DNA of 64,000 bases from Clostridia bacterium (GTDB lineage: Bacteria; Bacillota; Clostridia; Monoglobales; Monoglobaceae): assembly GCA_017409575.1 (NCBI GenBank), contig JAFQSM010000080.1:62001-126000 (forward strand). The letters run 5' to 3'. Below are positions 33,745-43,651 of the stretch, one piece after another. The notes below the pieces were generated by a model that was not told where the DNA came from, did not search any database, and saw nothing but the letters and a program-made list of their open reading frames with translations. Each line of letters opens with the position of its first letter. Position 1 is the stretch's first letter. The translations under genes and the position numbers were made by a program.

Positions 33745-35241
33745 CTACTCCGCATTACCCTCGGCTGTTTCTTCTGAAGCCACACTGTTTTCGGGCTGTT
33801 CGGGCTCACCAAAATAAAAATTAAGGTCTATTGTTACTCCAATTTTGTCATATACGCCTTTTTTGAGTCTTACAACAGCATTTTTGCTTAAATGCTGGAT
33901 GTAATCATCAGCACTTATTGCTCTTTCAATACGCTTGATTATGTGATAACCATAGTCAGTTTCAACCAAGCCGCTGATTTCGTCAATATTAAGTGCAAAC
34001 GAAGCATCTGCAAATTCCTGCACCATGGTTCCGTCGTTTGCAAAAGTATAACCTTCGTCGGTTGCACCCGGGTCTTCGTTGTATTCTTCAATCAGCTTGT
34101 CAAAATCCTCGCCGCCTTTAGCCTTTTCCAGAACTTCCGCAGCTTTCTTCTTTGCTTCTTCCTTTTCCTCAGCGGTTGAGGCCTGAATTAAAATGTGCTT
34201 TACCGTTATCTTGCCGTCATCAAGTCCTGAACGCATTTCGTCTGTGATATATTTGTCAGGATTGTTTTGGATATCCTCATACACCTTTTGCATATATACA
34301 TTTATACACTGTACTTTATACAAAGTGCTCTCATCTGTATATCCATTGTTTTTGACGATAGTTTCAAAATCATTACCCAAAGAAGCCTTTTGCTCGGCAA
34401 TCCAGTCATTGACTGTTTTTTTGTCAGCATCGTCAAGCACAACGCCATTCTTTTCGCCCTCAATTATCGCCAGGCAAATCGGCACAAGACCTGTCTCGGC
34501 TGCCATTGCTTTTGAAAATTCCTTGTGCGAAAGTCCGGATGCCTCATCAACCTCATCCCAGTCAAATGAAGAAACATCACTCACAAGTCCTGTTTGCAAA
34601 AGCGAGTAGAAATAATTTATAGCTGTAGAATTGACATATGAGTTGAATACATCCTTGTCAATGGGTTCACCATTTACTTTAAAGGCTACACCTTTGTTTT
34701 TGCCGATAAGCATTTCAAATACCGAAACAACAGGGTTTTCGTACTTAATATTATCTGCCTTAAGTTTTTCCCAGAATCCCATTTTTTCCTCTGCCTGAAC
34801 AGATGCCATCGGTACATCAGCAATAGTTTTGCTGCCAAAACCCTCGGTATAGCAGATAAAGAATGCAGCAATTGCCAAAACAGCCGCAATCACTCCGGAT
34901 ATTATCAGCCACTTTTTGCGCTTCTTTTTTTCAAAAGCCTCAATTGCAGCAATTTCTTCCTCGCTCAATTCCACTATCACAGGCTCGGTTTCAACAAATC
35001 CGTCAGGGCGCCATTCTTCGTCCTGCTCCTCTTCAGCATAGGGCTCGCCGTTTTCGTCTTCCTCTCTCATTTCTTCTTTCAATGACGCATCGTCTTCGTT
35101 GCTTTCAGGTGTGTCGGGAATCCACGCTTCTTCCTCATCCTCTTCTTCAAAGACCTCTTCTGTTACGGTTTCTACAGTTTCTTCTTTAATTTCGGATTCT
35201 TCTTCAAACCCTTCATTTCTTTTTATATTTTCGTTTTCCAT
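33745..35241 (-). CDS. Parvulin-type peptidyl-prolyl isomerase (PrsA/SurA-like), membrane-anchored, with acidic cytoplasmic tail
   Basis: A 498-residue extracytoplasmic foldase. Residues 1-105 are extremely acidic (runs of Glu and Asp) and should stay in the cytosol. KKKRKKW then leads into one membrane helix (about 112-132). The outside part has a SurA-like chaperone region and a PpiC domain starting at KITVKHILIQ and containing YGYHIIKRIE. This replaces the lipoprotein anchor usual for PrsA. It has its own promoter downstream of mfd. Confidence 0.9.
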   Translation of the reverse strand: MENENIKRNEGFEEESEIKEETVETVTEEVFEEEDEEEAWIPDTPESNEDDASLKEEMREEDENGEPYAEEEQDEEWRPDGFVETEPVIVELSEEEIAAIEAFEKKKRKKWLIISGVIAAVLAIAAFFICYTEGFGSKTIADVPMASVQAEEKMGFWEKLKADNIKYENPVVSVFEMLIGKNKGVAFKVNGEPIDKDVFNSYVNSTAINYFYSLLQTGLVSDVSSFDWDEVDEASGLSHKEFSKAMAAETGLVPICLAIIEGEKNGVVLDDADKKTVNDWIAEQKASLGNDFETIVKNNGYTDESTLYKVQCINVYMQKVYEDIQNNPDKYITDEMRSGLDDGKITVKHILIQASTAEEKEEAKKKAAEVLEKAKGGEDFDKLIEEYNEDPGATDEGYTFANDGTMVQEFADASFALNIDEISGLVETDYGYHIIKRIERAISADDYIQHLSKNAVVRLKKGVYDKIGVTIDLNFYFGEPEQPENSVASEETAEGNAE

Positions 35242-35302
35242 TAGCCTTGCCTCTTTTCATATTTGATTGAATAAAAATATAATCCTATTTTCTTTAATCT
35301 TT

Positions 35303-35331
35303 ATTATAAACTATTTTTTATATTTTTTCAA
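35303..35331 (-). promoter_or_regulatory. Sigma-A promoter of the foldase gene
   Basis: TTGAAA (35326-35331) and TATAAT (35303-35308) on the minus strand are separated by 17 bases. The -35 box is within the last codons of mfd. Confidence 0.78.
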
Positions 35332-38300
35332 TAAAATCTTTTACAATCTTCAAATACTCCGATGACGAATTGTTCCCTGCAATTTTGTATATAATTTTTG
35401 GTTTTTTCCCGCTTTTGATATCCACCTGTCTTTTCATAAATTCTTCACTTACTACAAGTGCCGAAAGGTCAGGGGCATCGTCCGGTTCAAAAAGCAGAAC
35501 CAGGTTTGTTTTGCTTCCTCTGATTTCAGTAAATTTTTTCCCGGCTGCAATCTTGCGTATGAGCGAAATTTCCATAAGATTATTAACCACATCGGGGACT
35601 TCGCCAAATCTGTCCAGAAGTTCGTCATAGGCGTCATGCAAATCCTCCTCTTTTTCTATTGCGGCAATCTTTTTGTAAGCGCCTATTCGCTGGGCATGCG
35701 CCGAAATATATCCCTCAGGTATATACGCACTTACCGGCAAATCAACTGTTGCGTTTGCTTCGCTCTCAGGCTCAATTCCCTGAATTTCGCCAACGCTCTC
35801 TGCAAGAAGCTTGCAGTACATCTCATAGCCTACACTTTCCATATGTCCGCTTTGCTGAGGTCCTATCACGTTTCCGGTGCCTCTTATTTCAAGGTCGCGC
35901 ATTGCTATTTTAAAGCCCGAGCCAAATTCAGTAAACTCCCTTATAGCGCGAAGTCTTTTTTGAGCGTCTTCATTAAGAACTTTGTCCCGTCTGTAGGTAA
36001 GGTAGGCATACGCAAGGCGGTTAGAGCGCCCCACTCTGCCCCTCAGCTGATAAAGCTGTGCAAGACCAAGTCTGTCCGAATCCTCGATGATTATGGTGTT
36101 TACATTTGGTATGTCAAGTCCTGTTTCAATTATTGTTGTACAAACCAAAACATCTATTGCTCCGTCTGACATATCCATCATTATATTTTCAAGCTCGCGC
36201 TCTGACATTTTGCCGTGAGCCGTTGCAATCCGTGCCTCGGGAAGCATTTTTTGTATGCTGAGCGCTGTTTTTTCTATCCCTTGCACACGGTTGTGCAGAT
36301 AATATACCTGTCCGCCCCTGGCAAGTTCTTTGGCTATTGCTTCGCGGATTACATCTTCGTCATATTCCATAACATAAGTCGCAACCGGATATCTGTCACC
36401 CGGCGGCTCAGCAATTATGCTCATATCCCTGATTCCTGTCATGGACATATGAAGTGTCCTTGGAATGGGGGTTGCTGACAGGGTAAGAACATCTATCTCT
36501 TTTTTCATTTCCTTTATGCGTTCTTTGTGCGAAACCCCAAACCTTTGTTCTTCATCTATAATCAAAAGTCCCAGTTTTTTAAACTCAATAGTCTTTTGAA
36601 GAATTTTGTGTGTGCCGATAACAATATCACATTCACCGCTTTTGAGCTGTTTGACGATATTTTTTTGCTGAGTCGGGGTCGAAAACCTCGAAAGGTTTGC
36701 GATGTTTACCGGGTAATCCTTCATTCTTTGTCTGAAGTTGTTGTAATGCTGACTTGCAAGAATCGTTGTGGGTACAAGATATGCCACCTGATATCCATCC
36801 ATAACTGCCTTAAACGCCGCTCGCATTGCAACCTCGGTCTTGCCGTATCCGACATCACCGCACAAAAGTCGTTCCATCGGACAGGGTTTTTCCATATCTG
36901 CCTTAACCTCGCTTATGCACCTCAGCTGGTCATCGGTTTCGTCATAGGGGAACGCTGTCTCAAAATCACGCTGCCATTCGGTATCCTTTGAAAATGCAAT
37001 TCCCTTTATTGTCTGGCGCTGTGCATAAAGCTCCACAAGTTCTTTTGCCATATCACTGCAGGACTGCCGCACCTTTTGCTTCGCCTTATTCCAGTCCTGT
37101 CCGCCAAGACTGTTAAGTCTTACCCTTGCTCCGTCATTTGATGTATGTTTGTAAATAAGATTAAGCTGGTCGGCAGGGACATACAGCGAATCTCCGCCCT
37201 TATAAACTATCTTAAGATAATCCTTTTGAGCCCCTTCGACCGTCAAACGCTCGATTCCTGTATACTGACCTATGCCGTGATTCTGGTGTACAACAAAATC
37301 CCCTACAGAAAGGTCTGTAAAGTTATCAATTTTATTCTTTTTGTCTACCTTAAAACGTCTGCGTTTTCGCCGCTCGCCACCAAAAATCTCTTTATCGCTG
37401 ATTACAACTGTACGGATAAGAGGATATTCAAACCCTCTGCAAAGTCCACCCTTTGCAACAAGAATACTACCTTCCTCGGGAAGCTCTTTGACCGAGTCCG
37501 AAAAACTGCACAAAACGCCCTCGTCTTCAAGCTGTTTTGCAAGGTTTTGAGCGCGGTATTCACTCCCTGCCAGAATCAGGATTCGGTATTTATTCTTTTT
37601 GTAAAAGTTAAGTGCATCATAAAAGAACTCCATTTTTCCGCCATAAGATGTAAGACTTTTTGCCGAAACATTTACCGCCCTTTGTGGTTTAAGTTCGCCA
37701 CCTGCGTGTGAAAGCGGGCACAAATTTACCGCTCCCATCTGCTTTATTCTTTTTGCCGCCTCCGAAAAATCAAGGTTGTAGCACGTTTTGTTCCCTGACA
37801 AAACGCCCCTCTCAAAAAGGTCTTTTATGTTTTCTGCAAACCTGCTTGCTTCGCCTTTTACTGTATCATATATCCGCATCGGGTCGTCTGTAAAAACAAT
37901 ATAATTATCGGCCAGATAGTCAAGAATTGTCGGGATTTTATCACCGTAAATCTCGGGGATATACTTATCCCGTGACGGAAACGCCACGCCCTGCTCAAAC
38001 CTTTCGATATCCCGTTTAAGTATAGCTTTTTGTTTTTCAATGCTCTCGTCGGTTTCAACCTTTGCCTCAAGCTTTTTAAGGCGTTTTTCAAGAACATTAA
38101 CAACATTTTCTCTTGTTTCCTTGTCCGCCACAATTTCGTCAGCCGGGGTAATTCTTGCAAAAACCTCTTCGATGTCATCTGCCGTCGCACGCTGAGTCTC
38201 GGCTGAAAATTGCCTTATTGAATCGACTTCGCAGTCAAAGAATTCTATTCTGACCGGCATATCGCCAAAGAATGGGAAATAGTCAAATATTCCACCTCTT

Positions 38301-38827
38301 ATACTGAACTGCCCGGGGCCCTCAACCATATCCTCGCGATGATAACCAAAATCGACCATAAGTTGTGCCAGATCATCAAGTTCAATCTGGTCGCCCACCT
38401 TGAGCATTATTGACTTTTCTGCATAAACGCTTTTTGGCACAGTGGCACTTAAAAGTGCCGAAACTGTTGTTACAACAGCATATTCCGAAGGGAACCTTAC
38501 AAGCTTGTCTATTGTTTCAAGACGCTTTTTCTTTATATCTGTTGCAGATGCTTCTATATCATAAAAAAGCAAATCGCGGTTTAAAAACAGAAGTGCCTTT
38601 CCTTTGTAAAAATAACTCAGGTCCTCAAAAATCATTCGCGCCTGTGCGTCTGTTGCCGTCACAAAAAGAGGCAGTTTTTTGCTCTTTTCACAAATACAAA
38701 AAGCCAGGTGCACCCTTGCCGAATCGGATGCCCCGACAACACTTACAGGGGACTCTCCGCGAAGGAGGCCCCCTGTTATCTCTTCAACTTCTGCCAGATT
38801 TTCCAAAATGTTTAAAAATCCATTCAT
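35318..38827 (-). CDS. mfd: Transcription-repair coupling factor Mfd
   Basis: Mfd removes RNA polymerase stalled at DNA lesions and recruits UvrA. The 1169 residues have the UvrB-like N-terminal module, the RNA-polymerase interaction domain (GDFVVHQNHGIGQYTGIE), then a superfamily 2 translocase with Walker A GDVGYGKTEVA, DEEQ box IIDEEQRFGV, and QLRGRVGRS. The C-terminal TRCF domain is complete. AAAAAGG precedes the ATG. It is 23 bases after pth. Confidence 0.98.
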   Translation of the reverse strand: MNGFLNILENLAEVEEITGGLLRGESPVSVVGASDSARVHLAFCICEKSKKLPLFVTATDAQARMIFEDLSYFYKGKALLFLNRDLLFYDIEASATDIKKKRLETIDKLVRFPSEYAVVTTVSALLSATVPKSVYAEKSIMLKVGDQIELDDLAQLMVDFGYHREDMVEGPGQFSIRGGIFDYFPFFGDMPVRIEFFDCEVDSIRQFSAETQRATADDIEEVFARITPADEIVADKETRENVVNVLEKRLKKLEAKVETDESIEKQKAILKRDIERFEQGVAFPSRDKYIPEIYGDKIPTILDYLADNYIVFTDDPMRIYDTVKGEASRFAENIKDLFERGVLSGNKTCYNLDFSEAAKRIKQMGAVNLCPLSHAGGELKPQRAVNVSAKSLTSYGGKMEFFYDALNFYKKNKYRILILAGSEYRAQNLAKQLEDEGVLCSFSDSVKELPEEGSILVAKGGLCRGFEYPLIRTVVISDKEIFGGERRKRRRFKVDKKNKIDNFTDLSVGDFVVHQNHGIGQYTGIERLTVEGAQKDYLKIVYKGGDSLYVPADQLNLIYKHTSNDGARVRLNSLGGQDWNKAKQKVRQSCSDMAKELVELYAQRQTIKGIAFSKDTEWQRDFETAFPYDETDDQLRCISEVKADMEKPCPMERLLCGDVGYGKTEVAMRAAFKAVMDGYQVAYLVPTTILASQHYNNFRQRMKDYPVNIANLSRFSTPTQQKNIVKQLKSGECDIVIGTHKILQKTIEFKKLGLLIIDEEQRFGVSHKERIKEMKKEIDVLTLSATPIPRTLHMSMTGIRDMSIIAEPPGDRYPVATYVMEYDEDVIREAIAKELARGGQVYYLHNRVQGIEKTALSIQKMLPEARIATAHGKMSERELENIMMDMSDGAIDVLVCTTIIETGLDIPNVNTIIIEDSDRLGLAQLYQLRGRVGRSNRLAYAYLTYRRDKVLNEDAQKRLRAIREFTEFGSGFKIAMRDLEIRGTGNVIGPQQSGHMESVGYEMYCKLLAESVGEIQGIEPESEANATVDLPVSAYIPEGYISAHAQRIGAYKKIAAIEKEEDLHDAYDELLDRFGEVPDVVNNLMEISLIRKIAAGKKFTEIRGSKTNLVLLFEPDDAPDLSALVVSEEFMKRQVDIKSGKKPKIIYKIAGNNSSSEYLKIVKDFIEKI

Positions 38828-38850
38828 TTTTTTAAAACCTTTTTGAAAAT

Positions 38851-39411
38851 TTAATTAAATTTTGACATCGCTTTTTCGCAACCGTTTTTAATGATTTCTC
38901 CGACTGCATCAGCGGTATTTATTGCCGTTTGTATAAGAATTTTTACCTCGTCTTTTGTAAACTTTCCAAGCACATAATCCGCCAGGTCGAACTCCGGATT
39001 TTCGGGGCTGCCGACACCCAGCTTTATTCTTGGAAACTCGTCAGAATTAAGCTGATATATTATGCTCTTCATCCCGTTGTGTCCGCCTGCGCTGCCTTTC
39101 TTGCGAATTCGCATTTTGCCGACAGGCAAAGATACATCATCATATATAATTATTATTTGAGAAGTATCGGTCTTATACCAGTTCTTAAACTCCCTGACAG
39201 CCTCACCGCTTAAATTCATAAAAGTCTGCGGTTTTATAAGTACAACCTTTTCGCCCTCTATTGTGCCTTCGCCATAAAGAGCGTTGAACTTGGACTTTTT
39301 TATATCAATATTATACTTTGCCGCAACAGCATCAAGGGCTTCAAACCCCATATTATGTCTGGTCCCCGTGTACTTCTTCCCGGGGTTGCCAAGCCCTGCA
39401 ATTATATACAT
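38851..39411 (-). CDS. pth: Peptidyl-tRNA hydrolase
   Basis: Pth recycles peptidyl-tRNA released from ribosomes. The 186-residue protein has the usual N-terminus with AGLGNPGKKY, catalytic His19 in TRHNMGF, the DDVSLPVGKMRIR segment and GSAGGHNGMKSI. Pth next to mfd is a conserved pair in Firmicutes. It lies 23 bases after potD, so the polyamine genes may be co-transcribed with it. Confidence 0.98.
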   Translation of the reverse strand: MYIIAGLGNPGKKYTGTRHNMGFEALDAVAAKYNIDIKKSKFNALYGEGTIEGEKVVLIKPQTFMNLSGEAVREFKNWYKTDTSQIIIIYDDVSLPVGKMRIRKKGSAGGHNGMKSIIYQLNSDEFPRIKLGVGSPENPEFDLADYVLGKFTKDEVKILIQTAINTADAVGEIIKNGCEKAMSKFN

Positions 39412-39434
39412 AAAGTGATTTTCTCCTCTTTATC

Positions 39435-40475
39435 TTACTGCGCCTTAACCTTTGTCCAAAGCTCTGCGCAATATTTTTTTGTTTCGGCATCCTGATATCT
39501 GAAGAACTCGTCTTTGTCACCATTTTGTCTTGGAACATAAGCCTCGATTTCGCTGTACACAGTTTCTTTAAGTTCTTCAAAAACAGGCTTTACAGGCGAA
39601 GAATATCCAACCATTTCCGAATTTACCATTGCATTTTCAGGCCTTGTCATAAAATCAATAAATTTGTGCGCAAGGTCGGTATTTTCTGAATCTTTCATAA
39701 TAACCATACCATCAATCCAGAGATTTGTTCCCTGACTCGGCTCAAAATATCTCATATCGGGATTTTCGGACATAATATATGCCGCATCTCCCGAATATAC
39801 AATTGCCATTGCCATATTGCCCGAAATCATACTGTCAATAACCTCGTCGCCGACATATATAGGGTTCACAATCTCTTTTTGTTCTATCAGCCATTCATAA
39901 GCCTTGTCAAGCTCGGCTTTGTCGTGTGTGTTGAGCGAAAACCCAAGCGCCTTAAGAGCAATCATAAACGAGTCGCGCTCGGAATCATACATATAGATAT
40001 CTTCTTTGTATTTTAGATTTTTAAGAATTTCCCAGCCATCTTCCAAATCTTCCTCCGAAACTTTGGTACTGTCATAAAGAATACCGACTGACCCCCAGAA
40101 GTACGGCACCGAGTATTTGTTTTCGGCATCGAACGGCTGTGACAAAAGATTATCCGTAATTTCGCCATAATTCGAAATCTTATTCTTGTCAATTTCCTGC
40201 AAAAAGCCCTCTTTGGCAAGTCTTTCTATCATATAGTCAGACGGGATAATAATATCATATTTTTCACCACTCATAACCTTTGTATACATTGACTCATTTG
40301 AATCAAAGGTTTCATACACAACATTACAATTATTCTCATTTTCAAAATCCGAAAGGAGCGTTGTATCAATATATTCACCCGCATTGTATACCTTAAGAGT
40401 AGTTTTCTCCCCACCGCATCCAACAAGGACCGCTGCCGCCAAAATACAAACTGCAAAACTAAATATTTTTTTCAT
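39435..40475 (-). CDS. potD: Spermidine/putrescine-binding lipoprotein PotD
   Basis: The extracellular binding protein of the polyamine ABC importer, 346 residues. The signal peptide ends in a lipobox (LVGC, Cys at about 20), so it is a lipoprotein. Family patterns include YNAGEYID, YDIIIPSDYMIERLA and VPYFWGSVGILYD. It overlaps potC by 17 bases and is the last pot gene. Confidence 0.94.
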   Translation of the reverse strand: MKKIFSFAVCILAAAVLVGCGGEKTTLKVYNAGEYIDTTLLSDFENENNCNVVYETFDSNESMYTKVMSGEKYDIIIPSDYMIERLAKEGFLQEIDKNKISNYGEITDNLLSQPFDAENKYSVPYFWGSVGILYDSTKVSEEDLEDGWEILKNLKYKEDIYMYDSERDSFMIALKALGFSLNTHDKAELDKAYEWLIEQKEIVNPIYVGDEVIDSMISGNMAMAIVYSGDAAYIMSENPDMRYFEPSQGTNLWIDGMVIMKDSENTDLAHKFIDFMTRPENAMVNSEMVGYSSPVKPVFEELKETVYSEIEAYVPRQNGDKDEFFRYQDAETKKYCAELWTKVKAQ

Positions 40476-41271
40476 TTATCTTCCTGCCTTTCTTATTCTT
40501 TAGTTTTGGAATAACATTCACCACAAGTACCGCCACAAATATAACCACAATAACTATTGTCGAAAGTGCATTGATCGTGGGATTTGTCCGTTTGGTCATA
40601 TTGTAAACAATCATTGATATATTCATCACACCGTTGCCGCTGACAAAATACGAAATCACAAAATCATCAAACGACATTGTAAATGCCAAAAGCATTCCGG
40701 CAGTTATACCCGGTTTAATCATAGGCACTATTACCTTCGTAAGTGCCTGAAACGGCGTTGCTCCCAAATCCATAGCTGCATTTGCTATGTTGACATCAAG
40801 CCCCCGCACCTTTGGATAAACACTTGTTATCACATAAGGTGTACAAAACGAAATATGTGCAAGCAGCATTGTAAGATAACCTTTTTCAAACTTCATAGCC
40901 GAAAACAAGAGCATAAGTCCGATTGCCGTCACAATCTCGGGGTTCATTATCGGTATATTGTTGATGTTCGTGAGCCATTCTTTGATAATCTTGCGGCTTT
41001 TCGAAAGTCCTATAGCGGTAATTGTTCCAAGAACAGTTGATATCGCTGTTGCCAGAGCCGCAACGCTGACCGACACCCAGACTGCTGACATAATTTCGGA
41101 ATTCTCAATCAGCTGAGTATACCACCTCAGCGAAAATCCGGTAAATTTGGTCAATGACTTTGACGAATTGAACGAAAATATCATTGTAACAAAAATCGGT
41201 GTATAGAAAAAAGCAAAACACAAAAGCACATACAGTCCCTTTGAAAGGCTGGCAATTCGCCTCACAAGCAC
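40459..41271 (-). CDS. potC: Spermidine/putrescine ABC transporter permease PotC
   Basis: A 270-residue permease with six membrane helices and the ABC-permease EAA-type loop AAMDLGATPFQALTKVIVPMIKPG. Transcription order is potA-potB-potC-potD. Start: the GTG at 41269-41271 is only 3 bases from GAGGGG, so the next in-frame GTG at 41263-41265, 9 bases from it, may be the real start. Confidence 0.94.
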   Translation of the reverse strand: MLVRRIASLSKGLYVLLCFAFFYTPIFVTMIFSFNSSKSLTKFTGFSLRWYTQLIENSEIMSAVWVSVSVAALATAISTVLGTITAIGLSKSRKIIKEWLTNINNIPIMNPEIVTAIGLMLLFSAMKFEKGYLTMLLAHISFCTPYVITSVYPKVRGLDVNIANAAMDLGATPFQALTKVIVPMIKPGITAGMLLAFTMSFDDFVISYFVSGNGVMNISMIVYNMTKRTNPTINALSTIVIVVIFVAVLVVNVIPKLKNKKGRKINEKNI

Positions 41272-41297
41272 TCACCCCTCTGTCTTAAAGATTTTGT

Positions 41298-42116
41298 TTA
41301 GTTCTCTCCGGTATCAATTTTCTTCATCCATTTGATTGCAAAAAGGATTATTCCTGCAAGAACAATCGACAAGGCACTGCCAAAATTCCAGTCCCCTACC
41401 GACACAAACTGGCTTTCAATCAGGTTGCCTATCAGGACATACTGACCTCCACCCAAAAGCTTTGGTATTACAAAAGTCGATATCGACAACAAAAATACCA
41501 TAATTATACCGTTCAAAACACCCGGTATGGACAATTTGAATACCACCTTAAAAAATGTTTGCACCGGGTTTGCGCCCAAATCGTATGCCGCCTCGACATA
41601 GGATTTGTCCATCTTGCTGAGCGAAGTATGTATCGGGATTATCATAAACGGCAAAAAGTCACAGATTTGTCCAATCATAACCGCAAAATCTGTATACATC
41701 ATTTTTATCGGGCCTATACCAAGCTTATCCAAAAAAGCATTTATAATGCCATTGTCCGAAAGCAAGCTAATCCATGCGTAAGTACGAAGCAGCATATTTA
41801 TCCACATAGGTATAGTAACAAGAAGTATCAGTACGCCTTGAGTACTTTCCTTAAACTGCGAAATTATATATGCAAGAGCGTATCCAAGCACAAGGCAAAT
41901 CACAACAGTAATAAGTCCCAGTTTGATTGACTTTATAAAAACGCTCAGATACACAGGCTCGGTAAATCTTTTAAAATTCTCGAATGTAAACTGGATGTTG
42001 ACAAGTGAATTTCCGCTGTTTGTGATTGAATACAAAAGCATCATAAAGATCGGTATAACAATCATAACAGCCGTCCACGCTATGTACGGTTTGACGAGAT
42101 TCTTGAAATATCTCAC
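41298..42116 (-). CDS. potB: Spermidine/putrescine ABC transporter permease PotB
   Basis: A 272-residue permease with six helices and the EAA loop AAYDLGANPVQTFFKVVFKLSIPG. It starts with GTG at 42114-42116, with AAAAGGTGGG upstream. It pairs with PotC to form the membrane channel. Confidence 0.94.
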   Translation of the reverse strand: MRYFKNLVKPYIAWTAVMIVIPIFMMLLYSITNSGNSLVNIQFTFENFKRFTEPVYLSVFIKSIKLGLITVVICLVLGYALAYIISQFKESTQGVLILLVTIPMWINMLLRTYAWISLLSDNGIINAFLDKLGIGPIKMMYTDFAVMIGQICDFLPFMIIPIHTSLSKMDKSYVEAAYDLGANPVQTFFKVVFKLSIPGVLNGIIMVFLLSISTFVIPKLLGGGQYVLIGNLIESQFVSVGDWNFGSALSIVLAGIILFAIKWMKKIDTGEN

Positions 42117-42142
42117 TTAAAATCCCACCTTTTAAAACAAAA

Positions 42143-43180
42143 TTAAACCATCTTCCACATTACATGGATATCCTCGGGGCCAAAGGTAAGACCCACATCA
42201 AGACCAACCTCAAAAAAGTCGGTAGTATGTATCATATAGCTTCGAAGCTCGGTCCTGACCATAATTTCATAATGAACACCCTTGAATACAACGCTTTCCA
42301 CCGTGCCCTTAATTTTGGCATTCTCGGGTTTTACAATATCTATATCTTCAGGTCTTAAAACCACTTCAATCTCTTCGTTTTCTTTAAAGCCCTTGTCAAC
42401 ACACTCAAATTCAAATCCGTCAAACGAAACAAGACAGTCTCTTATCATTGTTCCCTTTATTATATTTGACTCGCCAATAAAGCTTGCAACAAATCTGTTC
42501 TCGGGCTCGTTGTAAACATCTGTCGGAGTCCCTATCTGTTGGATGTATCCGTCATTCATAACCACAACGGTATCAGACATCGAAAGAGCTTCTTCCTGGT
42601 CGTGTGTGACATAAATGAATGTAATTCCTACTTCTTTCTGAATTTTCTTAAGCTCGGTCTGCATCTCTTTGCGGAGTCTTGCATCAAGAGCACCCAAAGG
42701 CTCGTCCAGAAGAAGCACCTTCGGCTCATTTATAAGAGCACGGGCAATTGCAACACGCTGTTGCTGACCGCCCGAAAGTGATGTTACATCACGCTTTTCA
42801 AAGCCGCTTAAGCCAACAAGCTCAAGCATTTTTTCTACCTTCTGCACAACCACAGTCTTGTCTGTCTTTTTTATGTTAAGTCCAAACGCTATGTTTTCTG
42901 CCACATTAAGATGCGGAAAAAGTGCATATTTCTGAAAGACAGTATTTACCTCGCGTTTGTAGGGCGGAAGCTTTGAAATCTCAATTCCGTCAAACAAAAG
43001 CTCGCCGCTGTCGGCCTCGTCAAAGCCTGCAATAATACGAAGAGTGGTTGTTTTTCCGCAACCCGAAGGACCAAGAAGAGTCAAAAACTCATTCTCGTTT
43101 ATTTTGAGGTTTATCCCTTTTAAAACCTGCTGGTCATCAAAGGTTTTTGTTATGTTTTTTAATTCAATCAAAGTATTCAT
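42143..43180 (-). CDS. potA: Spermidine/putrescine ABC transporter ATPase PotA
   Basis: The ATPase of the polyamine importer, 345 residues: Walker [10 protein letters not shown], signature [15 protein letters not shown], Walker [14 protein letters not shown]-loop VTHDQEEAL, and a C-terminal TOBE regulatory domain. The ATG at 43178-43180 has GGAGAAGG upstream. The open frame extends 72 codons further but crosses the promoter and has no ribosome binding site. Confidence 0.96.
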   Translation of the reverse strand: MNTLIELKNITKTFDDQQVLKGINLKINENEFLTLLGPSGCGKTTTLRIIAGFDEADSGELLFDGIEISKLPPYKREVNTVFQKYALFPHLNVAENIAFGLNIKKTDKTVVVQKVEKMLELVGLSGFEKRDVTSLSGGQQQRVAIARALINEPKVLLLDEPLGALDARLRKEMQTELKKIQKEVGITFIYVTHDQEEALSMSDTVVVMNDGYIQQIGTPTDVYNEPENRFVASFIGESNIIKGTMIRDCLVSFDGFEFECVDKGFKENEEIEVVLRPEDIDIVKPENAKIKGTVESVVFKGVHYEIMVRTELRSYMIHTTDFFEVGLDVGLTFGPEDIHVMWKMV

Positions 43181-43229
43181 AAGCCTTCTCCAATCCATTT
43201 TAACTAAAAGATTGCAAAATACACTCATC

Positions 43230-43258
43230 ATTATACATAATTTTTGCAATTTAATCAA
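43230..43258 (-). promoter_or_regulatory. Sigma-A promoter of potABCD
   Basis: TTGATT (43253-43258) and TATAAT (43230-43235) on the minus strand are separated by 17 bases. It diverges from the gatC promoter 32 bases away. Confidence 0.78.
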
Positions 43259-43289
43259 GTATTTTCTAAAAAATACCCCAAAATATGTG

Positions 43290-43318
43290 TTGCAAAACTC
43301 ATGCAAAAATGGTAGAAT
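43290..43318 (+). promoter_or_regulatory. Sigma-A promoter of gatCAB
   Basis: TTGCAA (43290-43295) and TAGAAT (43313-43318) are separated by 17 bases, 36 bases before the gatC ATG. Confidence 0.75.
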
Positions 43319-43353
43319 ATAGAATAGACTTTTTACAGGGAAGTGATATATAT

Positions 43354-43638
43354 ATGATAAGCAAAGACCAACTCGACCTTTTGTGCGAGCTTTCAAAGCT
43401 CTATCTTTCAGACGAAGAACTGGCTGAATACGGCAAAGAAATGACCGATATCATAAAACTTATGGACACCATCGGCGACTCGGATTTTGAGTATAATCCC
43501 ATCGACACAAGCAACGCCGTGCCGTTTTCTTCACTTCGTGAAGACAAAACCGAAACCTTTGAAAATATGCAGGGTATCGTCAACAACGGACCGCGTACAA
43601 TCGAAAACCAGTTTGTTGTCCCCAAAATAGTGGACTAA
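43354..43638 (+). CDS. gatC: Asp-tRNA(Asn)/Glu-tRNA(Gln) amidotransferase subunit C
   Basis: GatC is the small subunit (94 residues here) that stabilises GatA in the GatCAB complex. The sequence has the usual [21 protein letters not shown] and the C-terminal [22 protein letters not shown]. The ATG at 43354 has GGGAAGTGA upstream; an earlier in-frame ATG overlaps the promoter. Confidence 0.95.
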   Translation: MISKDQLDLLCELSKLYLSDEELAEYGKEMTDIIKLMDTIGDSDFEYNPIDTSNAVPFSSLREDKTETFENMQGIVNNGPRTIENQFVVPKIVD

Positions 43639-43651
43639 AAGGAGAGATTTT

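Noticed and set aside
35636-37711. Long plus-strand open frames opposite mfd
   Set aside because: Antisense to a well-conserved gene; the predicted proteins are low-complexity and lack ribosome binding sites.
41798-41806. TTATCCACA, a perfect DnaA box
   Set aside because: A single copy inside potB coding sequence, in frame with conserved residues; expected by chance.
43181-43396. N-terminal extension of potA to 43396
   Set aside because: It crosses the potA and gatC promoters, has no ribosome binding site, and the encoded residues do not look like an ABC ATPase.
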